Counted from the stretch's first letter, positions 39,939 through 50,227 are shown. The stretch is DNA of 64,000 nucleotides from Rhynchopus sp. YZ270_cl-10 (GCA_964035575.1 OZ037893.1:806001-870000); one strand, 5' to 3'. Numbers and translations are program-made. Notes: generated by a model not told the origin, from the sequence alone.

Positions 39939-40850
39939 CAGGGTCCTAGCTCAGTAGAACGGAAAAGGTGGCCCACCTTTTCCGTTGTTTTTTTTTTTTT
40001 TTTTTGGGGTTTTTTTTACACGGTGCAAAAAATCGGTTGGCCAAGGAGGTCCTCAGTGTCGTCAACCAGTCCCCTTTGCTGTTAAAAACAGCGACTTGGC
40101 GTGGTCAATTTTTCCGCGCGAACAGGGATTACGCTCCACGTGTGGAACGTATGGAAATCCATACGTGAATTGTTTTTGAAAAGGTGGAATCCATACGTGT
40201 CCATACGTAGGTAATTTGGGTTTTGGATTGAGGCTGGGGTGGGGTAGGTGAGGAGTGGGGCTCCGCCCCCACCTCTCACCTACCCCCTACAGAATTCTAT
40301 TTGTAGGAGACAATTTTCTATTTTACCGGAAAAGGAGCATGCAGCATGGCGAAAGAAAAAAGTAGCGTACCGTGCGCCTGCGGCGCTAGATTGCAATACA
40401 CCCTTCCCATGACATAATAGGCAATTTTAAGCGCAATTTTTAGAAATGTTGCGTACCGTGGCTTCGCCAGAAACTTTCGTTTTAGCAAAATATGGAAGTA
40501 AAGTTTACGGAACTGGACCATAGTTACCAACGAAAGTGCCATTTTATGTCAAGATTTTTTAAAAATGTTGCGTACCGTGGCTTCGCCAGGAACATTTGGA
40601 TGCCATGACTGATGATTTCTCCAGTTCTTCGAACTTTTACAACCCTTCTCAACCAACTTTGCCAGGGAGAGCGCGCGCGAAGCGCGCGCGGTTTTTAATT
40701 GTTTTTGCTTAGAATTGTACGTGTTGAAAATCCATACGTACTTTTTTTATTTTTGGTGGAGCTGCGTAATCCCTGCGCGCGAAGCGCAGAAAAAATTTTT
40801 TTGAGCCACCTTTTCCGTTTCTTTTTTTTTTCTTCTGAGCTAGAACCCTG
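39939..40850. mobile_element. Non-autonomous hAT-like element with 7-bp target duplication
   Basis: Ends CAGGGTCCTAGCTCAG and CTGAGCTAGAACCCTG are inverted repeats with two mismatches; a second shared block is ACGGAAAAGGTGG. TATAAAC is repeated on both sides (39932-39938, 40851-40857). CAGGG ends fit hAT; the duplication is 7 bp or 8 with one change. Inside are a GTACCGTG repeat (40325-40487), several CATACGT inverted repeats, and GC hairpins with GAA loops. No transposase frame. Confidence 0.8.
40325..40487 (+). repeat. Dispersed GTACCGTG repeat, copy 3
   Basis: Same order as 10456-10625: GCATGCAGCATGGCGAAAG, GTAGCGTACCGTGCGCCTG, AATTTTAAGCGCAAT, GTTGCGTACCGTGGCTTCGC. A partial extra copy of its end lies at 40566-40594. 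Confidence 0.65.
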
Positions 40851-41409
40851 TATAAACTTTTCTTTTTTTTTTTTTTTTGGTTCCACCCTTCATCAAGAGA
40901 CAGTACGTGACAATATTCATCATTTCACAGATTTTTTTTTTTTTTTTTTGAATTTTTTTGAAGCACACTCTCTCTCTCTTTCTTCCAACCGCCCAATTCC
41001 CCGTTCTTCGATATTGAGTGTTCTTTTTTTTTGAGCCTTTTCAGTGAGGCTAGATCTTGTTAATGGACGTCACAGAGGACCACCTGTGTGTCTTTTTTCC
41101 CCCTCTCTTTTTCACCTTCTACACCTTGGGATTGTAGAGATTTATTTAAATACCGTACTAGAAACTACTTCTGGAGCGGAACCATTTTTTGGGACAGAAA
41201 AAATTCTGGGATGGAACAAAAGTGGTACACCAGGGATTTTTTGAGCTGTTCCAGTTTTGTTCCGTCCCAGAATAGTTCCCAGTATGGTACATGAAACGTT
41301 GATTGGTTGAGTATGGAATGGCTTAGGATTGGAACACCTTTTCTTGTAATTTTTTTTTGAATTTCTGCGTCAATTGGGAGCCTCACACACACCTCCCCTT
41401 TTCAAGATA

Positions 41410-41519
41410 CCGTGTTTTGAAAAAAAATGGATCAGAAAATTTATGGACCAGAGTTATTATGGACCTTTTGGGGGTTTTTATTGCCAATTTTTCTGGTCCA
41501 TATTTTTTTCGAAACACGG
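41410..41519. mobile_element. TA-flanked MITE (Tc1/mariner-type)
   Basis: 110 bp with ends CCGTGTTTTGAAAAAAA and a near-complementary TTTTTTTCGAAACACGG, flanked by TA (41408-41409, 41520-41521). Too short to encode anything. Confidence 0.7.
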
Positions 41520-41561
41520 TATAACTTTTTTTTTCTCTTTGCTTTTTTCCTCTCAACCGCG

Positions 41562-41645
41562 CTCTGCAGGATACGGTGGTCAGGTTCAGGTGGGTCAGCA
41601 TATGCACACATTTTTTACTCACCCACCTGGACCTGACCACAGTTG
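41562..41645. repeat. Inverted repeat
   Basis: Arms GGTGGTCAGGTTCAGGTGGG and CCCACCTGGACCTGACCAC around an AT-rich centre; decayed MITE or simple foldback. Confidence 0.45.
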
Positions 41646-41768
41646 TACGGTACTGTTCTGCACTCCACAACGTACTAGAATGGCACGATCAATTTGTGTC
41701 CAACCGTCTCACAGCAGAGACAGCCAAAATTTCAAACCCCCCAGCGTGTGACCCGCGCGATAACGATA

Positions 41769-41814
41769 GTAAAAGATGTGTTTTGCACGAGAGATGCACA
41801 TTCAAATTTACAAG
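41769..41814 (+). repeat. Class II hairpin (variant)
   Basis: AAAAGATGTG, then GCACGAGAGATGC containing the exact ACGAGAG motif, then ACATTCAAATTTACAAG. Flanked upstream by GATAACGATAGT as at 16463. Confidence 0.55.
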
Positions 41815-41970
41815 ATTTTTTGTTATTTTTTTTTGCAGGTAAAGAAAGAATGGACGTATTGTGTGTGGGGATGGCGTTTTTTATATTTTTTTTGTGCTAC
41901 CACTCAATTCGCCCCTCTTTCCGTTCTCTCTTTCTCTCGTTCTACCAAAAAAAAAAAAAAACTAATTATA

Positions 41971-42022
41971 GTGGAGCACACTCTAGGGTGGCTACACTAA
42001 TACAACCAAGTTTTCAAAAATA
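41971..42022 (+). repeat. Dispersed GTGGAGCACACTC repeat, copy 1
   Basis: GTGGAGCACACTCTAGGGTG then GCTACACTAATACAACC, nearly identical to 51533-51586. Confidence 0.6.
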
Positions 42023-42039
42023 GCTATTTATTCGTCTGA

Positions 42040-42212
42040 GGAAATATTCACTTTTCCTCACACGAGTGTACCTTTCAGAAACGAGTGGCATTTTACCCCA
42101 CGAGCGAAGCGAGTGGGGTAATAGACTTTATCTCACGAGCGAAGCGAGTGGGATAAAGTCAGCCACGAGTTTCTGAAAGGGCACGAGTGGAGGGAAAGTG
42201 AATATTTCACCA
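42040..42212. mobile_element. Large foldback with GCGAAGCG centre
   Basis: Arms GAGGAAATATTCACTTTTCC and its near complement, then CAGAAACGAGTGGC and GCCACGAGTTTCTG. The centre has two copies of CACGAGCGAAGCGAGTGG, itself a GAA-loop hairpin. Confidence 0.55.
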
Positions 42213-42223
42213 GAATATAATAG

Positions 42224-42773
42224 TTTTCTCAACTGAAGGAAAAGTAGCTCTAAGCAAACCCCGTGGAAGAAGTGTGGGGTGAATATGCAGAAAAAAAGAC
42301 GATTTTTTGGTGGGAATATTTTTCACAGAAAATCGAATTTCACTATTAATTGGCTCTGCTCGACACCCAGTAAGGCTACTATGGGCCCCATGGGACATTT
42401 TGGCCCGAATACCAGGCCGTATTTTCAAAAGATTGATAATCCCAGAATATGGTATAGCCCTGTGGTACCAAATTTTTGGCCGAAAAAATGGACCAAAAAA
42501 TGGTCATGTTGGTCACGGTGACAAAATGTGAAGCAGATATATCAAAATGACCCACTCTCCCACCCAATTTTTTTTTCGACCCCCCCTCTACTTTTCCTCA
42601 CACCAAAAAAAGCCTCACACATAGGCTTTTTTCTACACAAACCCCAGCCAAAAATTATTGCTACTTTTCCAAATTGCGTGAGGAAAAGTGGCTATGTGTG
42701 AGGAAAAGTGAATTTATCCTCACACTTCTTCCACGGGGTTTGCTCAGAGCTACTTTTCCTCAGTTGAGAAAAA
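42224..42773. mobile_element. MITE with 60-bp terminal inverted repeats
   Basis: Arms begin TTTTCTCAACTG and contain GGAAAAGTAGCTCT, GCAAACCCCGTGGAAGAAG; about 58 of 62 positions match in inverted order. No clear target duplication. Abuts the foldback at 42040-42212, with which it may form one unit. Confidence 0.65.
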
Positions 42774-42854
42774 AACATAATGATGTACTGTGCCTGTCCG
42801 GCTCATGCATATGTTTGCGGTTTTTTTTCTTTCTCTCTTTTTTTTAAAGTTTGG

Positions 42855-42900
42855 GTACATTTAGTGCACCCTGTTATACCTTCTATTCAGTAGAATAGTA
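42855..42900 (+). repeat. Dispersed TTTAGTGCACCCT repeat, copy 1
   Basis: GGTACATTTAGTGCACCCTG then TTATACCTTCTATTCAGTAG; second copy at 46087-46133. Confidence 0.55.
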
Positions 42901-42966
42901 GATGAACCAACTTTCTTTTTTGTAGGTGACCAAACAGGATCATCTTTGCCAACTTCCCCCCTCATC

Positions 42967-43005
42967 AAGGTGACTAAGCATTATGACTTAGGTTCATCTT
43001 ATAAT
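42967..43005 (+). repeat. ACGAGAG-loop hairpin, class I (loop changed)
   Basis: AAGGTGACTAAG, CATTATGA, CTTAGGTTCATCTT, tail ATAAT. The stem is fully kept although the loop is replaced. A shorter relic lies at 42924-42950. Confidence 0.55.
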
Positions 43006-43909
43006 TTCTTTCTCTTCTTTCTCTTTCTCTTCACGTCAGCCCACGGAGCTTTGGTGGTCCTCTACGAGGGTAAGCCACCAGTCAAACTAAACCCCAATCA
43101 CAAAAAAGGCCCGATTTTGTTGTATTGTAGCAAACGTAGCGGGGGTTTTGCGGAACCCAGGAGTTTTTTTTTGCTTTTCTTTTTTTTGTTTGTACCTCAT
43201 TGCCTTCCAGGGCATAATAACCCTATGCATCAAACGGCCAGAGAAAGGAGGCATTCGTCGTTGAGAGCAGGGGCATTTTTTTTATCTGACTAGAACTTAT
43301 TTGTCGGGTATTCCATTTCTGGATATGTGACGGACTGTCTGTCAGCTTTTTCTACTTGATGTTCACCTTTTCAGTAGTGTTGCTAGGATAAAGAAAACGT
43401 TTCCTTCTGGACAGTGCAAGACTGTCTATATGCCAGCTACACTAATCCAACACTGTCAAAAATAGAACAAAATAATACCACATCTCTACCACTCTCTAAG
43501 GCATACTGTGCAGACGAACGAAAAGTGTCACTTTTTATAAGGGCCCTTCACGACGAACCAAATGGTTAAACAAATGACGAACTTTTTGGTGCGTCTGCAC
43601 AGTATGCTTAAGGGAGGTATGCCGTTTGTGCATATCCCCAAAGCCTTTGCAATTTGCAATGGAGCATAAAAAACCTCTTGGAGTGTCGATGAAACAACAA
43701 CAGCAACAATTACAAACACAAAACAAACAAAAAAAAACCCGCATACACCCGCATCTGTCTTTTTTTATACTCTTTTCTATATTTTTTTGTGCGAATTCTC
43801 TTTTTTCCCTTGCCCGGTGTGGCTGGGCGGAAAATAAAGTGTAGTTTTAGTACTGAGTACTATTTTAGGATTGTTTTCCAGCCGCACCAATTGTCGTTTT
43901 TTTTTTTAA

Positions 43910-45822
43910 CCCTTTATGGACCAAGAGGATATATCACCCATTCCATGAAATTCCGTATACTTTTGCAAAAAAGTCACTCAGAGAACCCAGATGCAAATTT
44001 TTTATCGTCCGACCCCGCATTTGATTCATTTTGACTCCCCGGATCTGAGAATATTTTTTTCAAAAAAAATAAAAAAAAAATCCCATCCGAGGATGTGTGG
44101 GAGAGTTTTGGGTCCGGAGCTCCCAGTTACCTCGACAATTTCCTGGTCACAAAAACCCCCCAAAACCCCGCTAGTGTGAATTTCCGAGCTCAGCGCTTTT
44201 CATTAAAAAAAAAATCGAGAAGATTAGTGGAGTAGAAGTTGCCTACTTTTTTTACCATGAAGACTTGTGCACTATAGCTGTATATAGCAGGGCAAATTAC
44301 CTTGGAAAATGGGGTGTTCGCCGCTGGTATACGGTAGTACCCTGGTCGCCTTCTGCGTCTACCCGTTGGTCGTACGACCCCGGAATTGCAAGATATTGCA
44401 ATGCATCTTTCAAACGTGTGCTTGGGCAATTTTTTGTTGACGAAAGCGTGGCCTTAAAATATAGAGGAATTCCTCTGTAAAAGGGGCACCATAAGGCACT
44501 TCCTAGTAGGTACCTTCCGCCTAAGAACTGCCCAAAAAATAATAGACATCAACAGATGCACAAAAAAAATCGTCCGACCCCGGAATTGAAAGATTTCGCA
44601 CCCGATCTTCCAAAAAAAGAGAAAAAATATTTTTTTTGGGGACCTGGGCCCCTGTTAAAATTATGTGGCCACGGACGACATCGTTTGCGGAAATATGAAG
44701 TATTTTTTTGTTGTCGAAAATGCGCTAGTGTGAATTTCCGAGCTCGGCGCTTTCAATTAAAAAAAAAATCGATAAGATTAGTGGAGTAGAAGTTGTCTAG
44801 TTTCTTTACCAAAAACAGGGGTTTTGTATACGGTTTTTCATGGAATGGGTGATATATATCCACGAAAATGCTTAACATGGCTTCTACTCGGACTTTTTCA
44901 GCGATTTTTTTTTTAGTGGAAAGATTTGATGTGAAATCTTTCCAAAGAAGCAAGATTCAATTTATTTTGACACTCTCATACACTGTCACCAAATCGAGGC
45001 ATTTCCAAATTTTCGACTTTTTCGGGTATATTTTGGGAATAATGAACTACTCTGGCGAGCTTGATTCATCAGAGGATTCAAACTTTGGTGTGAAGGGAAC
45101 CATTTTGTACGGTTTTCAGAACAAAACTAAAATAATGGAAAATATCTGCGACCGGGCAAAGTAACACTCGTCGTAGCAGTTCCTGACCCTGAACTGGCTG
45201 TGCCTCTTCTCCGTGTATTTATTGCCCTTTGTCTTTTGGGGGACATTGTACAAAAGAAGCTGTATCAACACAGTCAAGGTACAGAGACACTGACAGGAGG
45301 GTGTTGGTCGACAACTTCTTCTTGCTTGGGAAACAGGCGGCTAAAAGCAGATTACATGTGCGGGGGATGCGGCGTTCAACACCAGGCCAAGTTGGCCAAA
45401 AGCCCCAAAAGCCCCAACTTTTGTACTGTCCAACCTCTGTACAATTACGGTATATTTAGCTGGTTGGTACCTTCTCTCCATGCAGTGAGACATTATCTAC
45501 TAGGACTTTTTGATCGATTTTTCTTTCTTTTGAAAGATTTTGAACCGATCTTTCAAATAAAGCCATTTTCGAATACCGAAAAAACAGGTGCGCAGCCGGA
45601 ATAATTTTTTTCTTCAAAATTTTCAGGAAAAAATATCAGCTCTCCTCAATTTTCCATTTTCCATTTTTCTCATTTTATTTCGATTTCTGCTCCATTTGAA
45701 AGATCTGCTCAAAATCTTTCAATTGCGGCCAGGTACGATCAAAAATATGCATCGGATCTCATTTTACCTATGTGAGAGACAATCATAGCAAAACGCAAAA
45801 TACGGCCGTGGTCCATAAAGGG
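43910..45822. mobile_element. piggyBac-like element with TTAA ends
   Basis: TTAA (43906-43909) is followed by CCCTTTATGGACCA; the other end is TGGTCCATAAAGGG followed by TTAA (45823-45826). This 14-bp perfect inverted repeat with TTAA duplication is the piggyBac signature. Inside, an approximately 70-bp block (GTGAATTTCCGAGCTC ... GATTAGTGGAGTAGAAGTTG) occurs twice at about 44173 and 44731. An inverted copy of the left end (CATGGAATGGGTGATATAT) lies near 44840, so it has rearranged or nested parts. Open frames of about 100-134 codons (44868-45164, 45200-45604) do not look like a transposase. Probably non-autonomous or decayed. Confidence 0.75.
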
Positions 45823-46040
45823 TTAAATATTAATAATTTGGCTTTTTTTGTTTTGTTCTATTCGTCCCCCCCCTTTTTTTCTGTGTGGAGACTAACAGAA
45901 GGAAGTACGAACTGTGAGTCTCACGTTTTGTTTTTGTTTTTTTGATGGTACGTCTTTTTTTGGGGGGGAATAATTGATGCTTGCGTCCTCGAGGCGTTTT
46001 TGCACTATCATTGACTCAACGTAATTTTTTTTTTTTTTTT

Positions 46041-46080
46041 GGAAGATGACAAAACACTGGGAGTCTCAGGTTCATCTGAG
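46041..46080 (+). repeat. ACGAGAG-loop hairpin, class I (degenerate)
   Basis: AAGATGACAAAACACT then GGGAGTCTCAGGTTCATCTG. The outer stem AGATGA/TCATCT is perfect; inner stem lost. Confidence 0.4.
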
Positions 46081-46086
46081 TTTTTA

Positions 46087-46133
46087 TGGTACATTTAGTG
46101 CACCCTATTATACCTTCTATTCAGTAGAATAGA
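46087..46133 (+). repeat. Dispersed TTTAGTGCACCCT repeat, copy 2
   Basis: Same blocks as 42855-42900, directly downstream of a hairpin relic. Confidence 0.55.
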
Positions 46134-46346
46134 TAGTATAGGAAACAATGTTTTTAGGAAACAGGCAGAACATGTCTCGCCACAAAAAATGGGAAGCGAA
46201 AGAAAAAAAAAGGGGGAACAAAGTGACCAAACCCCATATCTGCCTCTCGCCAACCTCACCTTGAGGACTTAAACCCTTACGATATTTCTTTATTCTTTTG
46301 AAGGCTTGAGTGTTATTTTTTTTCTCATTCAAGTTTTCTTTTCCCC

Positions 46347-46394
46347 GCGGAGTGCCTGCGTCCGCCGATGGTGAGGCGTTTGCACTTTCAACTT
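46347..46394 (+). repeat. GAGGCGTTTGCA module
   Basis: CGGAGTGCCTGCGTCCGCCG then GTGAGGCGTTTGCACTTTCA. Preceded by CATTCAAGTTTTCTTTTC, the end of a class II hairpin. Confidence 0.5.
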
Positions 46395-46593
46395 TTTTCA
46401 GTCTTTATTTTTTGGGGGCAAAGACCAGTTTGTTTTTTTTTTTTTTTTTTGTGGGTATTTTTTTCAGTGAGTCTTGGGCTCGAAGTTTGTATCACCGACT
46501 ACTTCTTGTCTCTGCTCCGATAAATTGTTCTGTGAAGTCTGTTTTCTTTCTCTCAACTTGGTGTTTTTGTGATCCCCCCCCTTTCCCTCCTTC

Positions 46594-46629
46594 AAGGTGA
46601 CTTAAGTGCGTCTTAGGCTTATCTTACCA
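46594..46629 (+). repeat. ACGAGAG-loop hairpin, class I (variant)
   Basis: AAGGTGACTTAAG, TGCGT, CTTAGGCTTATCTT; outer arm pairs through a G-U and the loop is changed. Confidence 0.45.
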
Positions 46630-46777
46630 ATATTTTTCTCTTTTTTGTTGTTGTAGTGTCAACGTTTTTTTGTGGTTCCGTCGTCAAAAGGGTCCACCCC
46701 CTTTTTCTCGATAACACTTGTGGAACAGATATGTATCTGTGCGACAAAAGCTATTTATCTTTCTACTGCTTTTTTTT

Positions 46778-46814
46778 CAAGATGACGTACGAGAGGTTTA
46801 GGTTCATCTTATAA
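46778..46814 (+). repeat. ACGAGAG-loop hairpin, class I (short stem)
   Basis: AAGATGA and TCATCTT pair perfectly; the exact ACGAGAG loop follows CGT; tail ATAAT. Confidence 0.55.
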
Positions 46815-47085
46815 TTTTTTTCTGCATTTGTACTGAGAGCTGTTTTTTTTTCACATTCCACTTCTCTTTTATGTCCCATGAAACCCGTTCTTTTATCTTT
46901 TTTTTTGACTATTTTTTTTACCCGGTTTTATAAACCACCCCTAGAGGGAGGTAATAATAGCGTGGTACACCCATCTCGAACATTTGTGTTAAAACAAAAT
47001 GTTCGGGAACCTCCGAGACCTAAAATATTATCCGTATATTTTTTTTTTCCCCGTGTGCGTTTTCGAAAAAAAAGGTGCAGATTGT

Positions 47086-47180
47086 TATACCTACAAAGCG
47101 TAGCTTAAAGGAGAAATAGGTCCTCAGATACGGTCGCCAAATCACCCCCCCTCCAACAGGGTAATTGTGCAATCAACGAA
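47086..47180 (+). repeat. Three-hairpin element (class IV), copy 2
   Basis: TACCTACAAAGCGTAGC, GGAGAAATAG, GATACGGTCGCCAA, ATCACC/GGTAAT pairing around CTCCAACAG, and GCAATCAACGAAA. Confidence 0.6.
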
Positions 47181-47863
47181 AAAAATAATGTATTTCAACA
47201 TTCGACAAACGCCCCCCTTGTGTGTAAATAATGCAAATGAAGTGCTCCTTCTGGGGTTCGATATAACCCCCATGGAGAAGAAGACTACAGCGTCCCCCTC
47301 CTGGTTTGTCCAGTAAGGCGCAAATGCCCAATTTTTTTTTTTTTTTGTTTGGGCTCAAAGAGGTTTCCTCTTCACGGCCTTGCATGTAAACTCTGGTAAA
47401 AAAGGCATTTATACTTTCAACTTCTCTATGTTTTTTTGGGGGGTTTTCGATAACCCACATATGGGGCAGTGTACTGCACCTCCTGTATTGCACTATCAAC
47501 TTCACCTTTTATTTTGCACACTTTTTTTTTTTTTTTTGGCCAAAAAAAAAAAACGCGAACCAACCGCAGCAAACTACTACTATACACACCTCTAAACGAA
47601 TCTATTGTCAGTAGAAGGAAAAAAAAAAGGCGTGAGTTGTGCTAGAATTAACCCTCATTTTTTGTGGTTTAAGCACATTACACAACAATAAGCAATAGTA
47701 TCGTAGCGTGTTTCGCGAGAAAAGTGGTCCCCCCCCTTTTTTTTTGTCGCAGGGTACTTAAGCTTTCATCTAGGGCTGTCATCGTACAGAGGTTGCGCAC
47801 ATCGATCATTAATTCTCAGTATGGCAACCTCAAAAATGGACGTAGAGAGCCACCTTGGTGGTA

Positions 47864-47903
47864 CCAAGGTACACTGTTCACGAGAGGGCTTTTGTATTTC
47901 AAG
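47864..47903 (+). repeat. Class III hairpin with exact ACGAGAG loop
   Basis: AAGGTACACTGTTC, ACGAGAG, GGCTTTTGTATTTC, tail AAG. Followed 31 bases later by the class IV element at 47935. Confidence 0.65.
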
Positions 47904-47934
47904 ACATATAGTTCCTACTAATTTTTTTTATTTT

Positions 47935-48028
47935 ATACCTACAAAGCGTAGCTTAAAGGAGAAATAGTATCCCTCAGATACGGTTGCCAATCACCCCCTC
48001 CAACAGGGTAATTGTGCAATCAACGAAA
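47935..48028 (+). repeat. Three-hairpin element (class IV), copy 3
   Basis: Near-identical to copy 2 with an intact middle hairpin: GTATC pairs with GATAC around CCTCA. Followed by a class I fragment (GAGGCTTAGGTAAAC). Confidence 0.6.
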
Positions 48029-48324
48029 TGTTACTATTTGTTAGGTGAGGCTTAGGTAAACACTTCTTATTTCCTTCTAGCAAAAAAATAAGCATCGCTC
48101 TTCTTTTGAAGAGTTCATGCTTTTTTTTTAAAACTTCCGGATTCGTACAAATTATCGACCGTAATAATGTTCGACCTTTTCAGGATTTTTCTGGAAGTTC
48201 GACCTTTTTTGCAATCGATAATTTTTGTACGAATACGGTAAATAAATTTCTGGATAGTGCAGACTGTCTGAATGACAGCTACGCTTAAACCAAACCCAAC
48301 CCACCACCACCCCCCCACCTAATG

Positions 48325-48445
48325 GCAGTGCTGTAAGAATACGCTTACGGATACGTAAGAATACGTATTCTGGAGCGTATTCTTACGGAATACGCCCCAG
48401 AATACGTAAGAATACGCTTACGGATACGTATTCTTACAGCACTGC
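48325..48445. mobile_element. 121-bp MITE with 6-bp target duplication
   Basis: Ends GCAGTGCTGTAAGAATACG and CGTATTCTTACAGCACTGC are perfect inverted repeats, flanked by CTAATG on both sides (48319-48324, 48446-48451). The inside is further CGTATTC/GAATACG palindromes. Confidence 0.8.
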
Positions 48446-48532
48446 CTAATGGTGGTAGAATTGCCACCACCCCTTTCATTGCACAAAGGTTTGTCTCCCG
48501 CACGATTTTTTTATTTTTGTCACCTCATGAAA

Positions 48533-48697
48533 TGAAGGAGGAAATAGAAACAAAGCATTTTGAAAACACACTCTGCGCTTCTTCGGACGAACCGCGCTGC
48601 AGAGCCACTCCTCACCAAAACAGGTCGAGGTGTGTGCGTTTTACCACAACCTCTGCCATGGGTTTTATTGTGTGATGAGTGTTAAGTTTCTATTTTC
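48533..48697 (+). repeat. Dispersed 160-base repeat, copy 2
   Basis: Matches 11062-11220 in the same orientation with scattered substitutions and small indels. Confidence 0.6.
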
Positions 48698-48965
48698 AGC
48701 TTTTTTTTTTCTTTTTTCACCCCCTTTTGAAAAGTGGGGTTTTTAGCGAGATTTAGGTTCTTCTTACCAAACCTTTTTCTCTTTATCTTTATGAATGGAA
48801 CACAATGATGGAGTGATTTGACGTTCTTTTACGCAAATAGAGTCACACAAAAATTGCAACAAATCGAATAATGTGATTCAAGATGGATTTTTATATCAGA
48901 TGTAACGAAATGGATGTAGAACTGCTTGGTTGGGGTGTCCACCCCCGGTACAACCGATTATTATA

Positions 48966-49004
48966 CCAAGGTACACTGTTCACGAGAGGGCTTTGTATTT
49001 CAAG
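48966..49004 (+). repeat. Class III hairpin with exact ACGAGAG loop
   Basis: AAGGTACACTGTTC, ACGAGAG, GGCTTTGTATTTC, tail AAG. Preceded by a GGTTGGGGTG leader block that itself could fold. Confidence 0.65.
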
Positions 49005-49019
49005 CAGGCTTCGCGCTAA

Positions 49020-49268
49020 CTTTTGGAAAAAAATCTGAAAAATCGTGTTTCGGGACCAAAAAAACGCACCTCCAATAGTTGTGCGTCAGGGGGTGAAAAA
49101 ACAGTGTTTTGTGGCATTTCCGAGCCAATCCCGCGTTGTGGTGGGGCATATTCGGAAAAATGGACAAAATTTTAGTGACTTAAATTTTCACAAAATATGA
49201 ACCCATACTCTTAACAAGGGGCATTTTCAGGTCTGAAAACCCAAATTCAGATGAAATTGTGGTGTTTT
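49020..49268 (+). repeat. Half-unit of a local tandem repeat (empty transposon site)
   Basis: Parallels 49485-50000: GGCATTTCCGAGCCAATCCC, GGAAAAATGGACAAA, TTTTCAGGTCTGAAAACCCA. At 49205-49206 it has a single TA where the other copy holds a MITE. Confidence 0.7.
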
Positions 49269-49289
49269 TGACACCACTGAGAACAGTAG

Positions 49290-49480
49290 GTAGCGCCGCA
49301 GGCGCACGGTACCCAACTTTTGTCTTTTATTTTTCCCTTTTCTCTGCTTTCTTTTGATTGCACGAGCCGATTGCTCTCCACGGTGGGGTCACATGTGTGC
49401 GCAAAAACACTCTAAAGTACTCTTACTATGAACGATGAGATTCCTCTGGTTTTAGTAAGGAAACCCCTGTTGGCAAAAAG
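49290..49480 (+). repeat. GCGCCGCAGG block of the local tandem repeat, copy 1
   Basis: Starts GTAGCGCCGCAGGCGCACGG, then a pyrimidine run, CGATTGCTCTCCACGGTGGG and CTCTGGTTTT. About 90% like 50228-50418. Confidence 0.7.
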
Positions 49481-49614
49481 TGCGTAAATTTCCTGTGCCT
49501 TTTTCCCGCCAAGAGGTCGTTTTGTTGCATTTCCGAACCAATCCCGGATTGGGATGTACGGAAAAATGGACAAAAAATGCAGCGACTTAAAATTTGACAA
49601 AACATGAGCCCATA

Positions 49615-49949
49615 AAGGGGGGGTCGACGTATTATGTAGGTGCGGGTATTATGCTAGCATAATACCCGCACGCTTTTTGAGGCAATTTTAACTTTTCATT
49701 TTGAATTTTTTTAAATTTAACCTCCAATTTACCCTTATGTAGGGGGGCGGAAGGGGAAGGGGCACCAAAATTAGGAATAATCGAAAGAAAAAATACAACT
49801 TAACCTACATAGTGCTTACATAGTGCTTACATAAGCCCCGACATAGTGCTTACACAATGCTTACATAATAACAGGTTCAGATTAAAAATTTTAACGAAAA
49901 TTCTCAAAAATTTTAAAATTTAGCTATCATAATACGTCGACCCCCCCTT
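49615..49949. mobile_element. TA-flanked 335-bp MITE interrupting a repeat copy
   Basis: Ends AAGGGGGGGTCGACGTATTA and its inverted partner (TAATACGTCGACCCCCCCTT), flanked by TA (49613-49614, 49950-49951). It carries a GCGGGTATTATGC/GCATAATACCCGC palindrome and tandem TACATAGTGCT units near 49806-49870. Confidence 0.8.
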
Positions 49950-50227
49950 TATTCGTAAACAAGGGTTATTTTCAGGTCTGAAAACCCAACGTACTGAAGA
50001 AGCTATCGGTAATGTAGTGATGGCGGTGGGGTTTCAGTGACCACAGAGAAGAGTGAGAAAACCCAGGACGGTTATGGCCTCGGAGGGGGTGTGCCCCATG
50101 GCGTCCTAATCAATCTTTATCCGTGAGGAAGGGGGGATCATCCTCAGGGGGGATGTGGAGTCGCACTCAAAATAAAATGAACACGTACATAAGTACATCG
50201 TGTTTAAACATAAAGGAGGGTAGGAAC

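Noticed and set aside
44868-45604. Two open frames inside the piggyBac-like element as transposase
   Set aside because: About 100 and 134 codons; no DDE-like motif pattern or cysteine-rich tail typical of piggyBac transposases.
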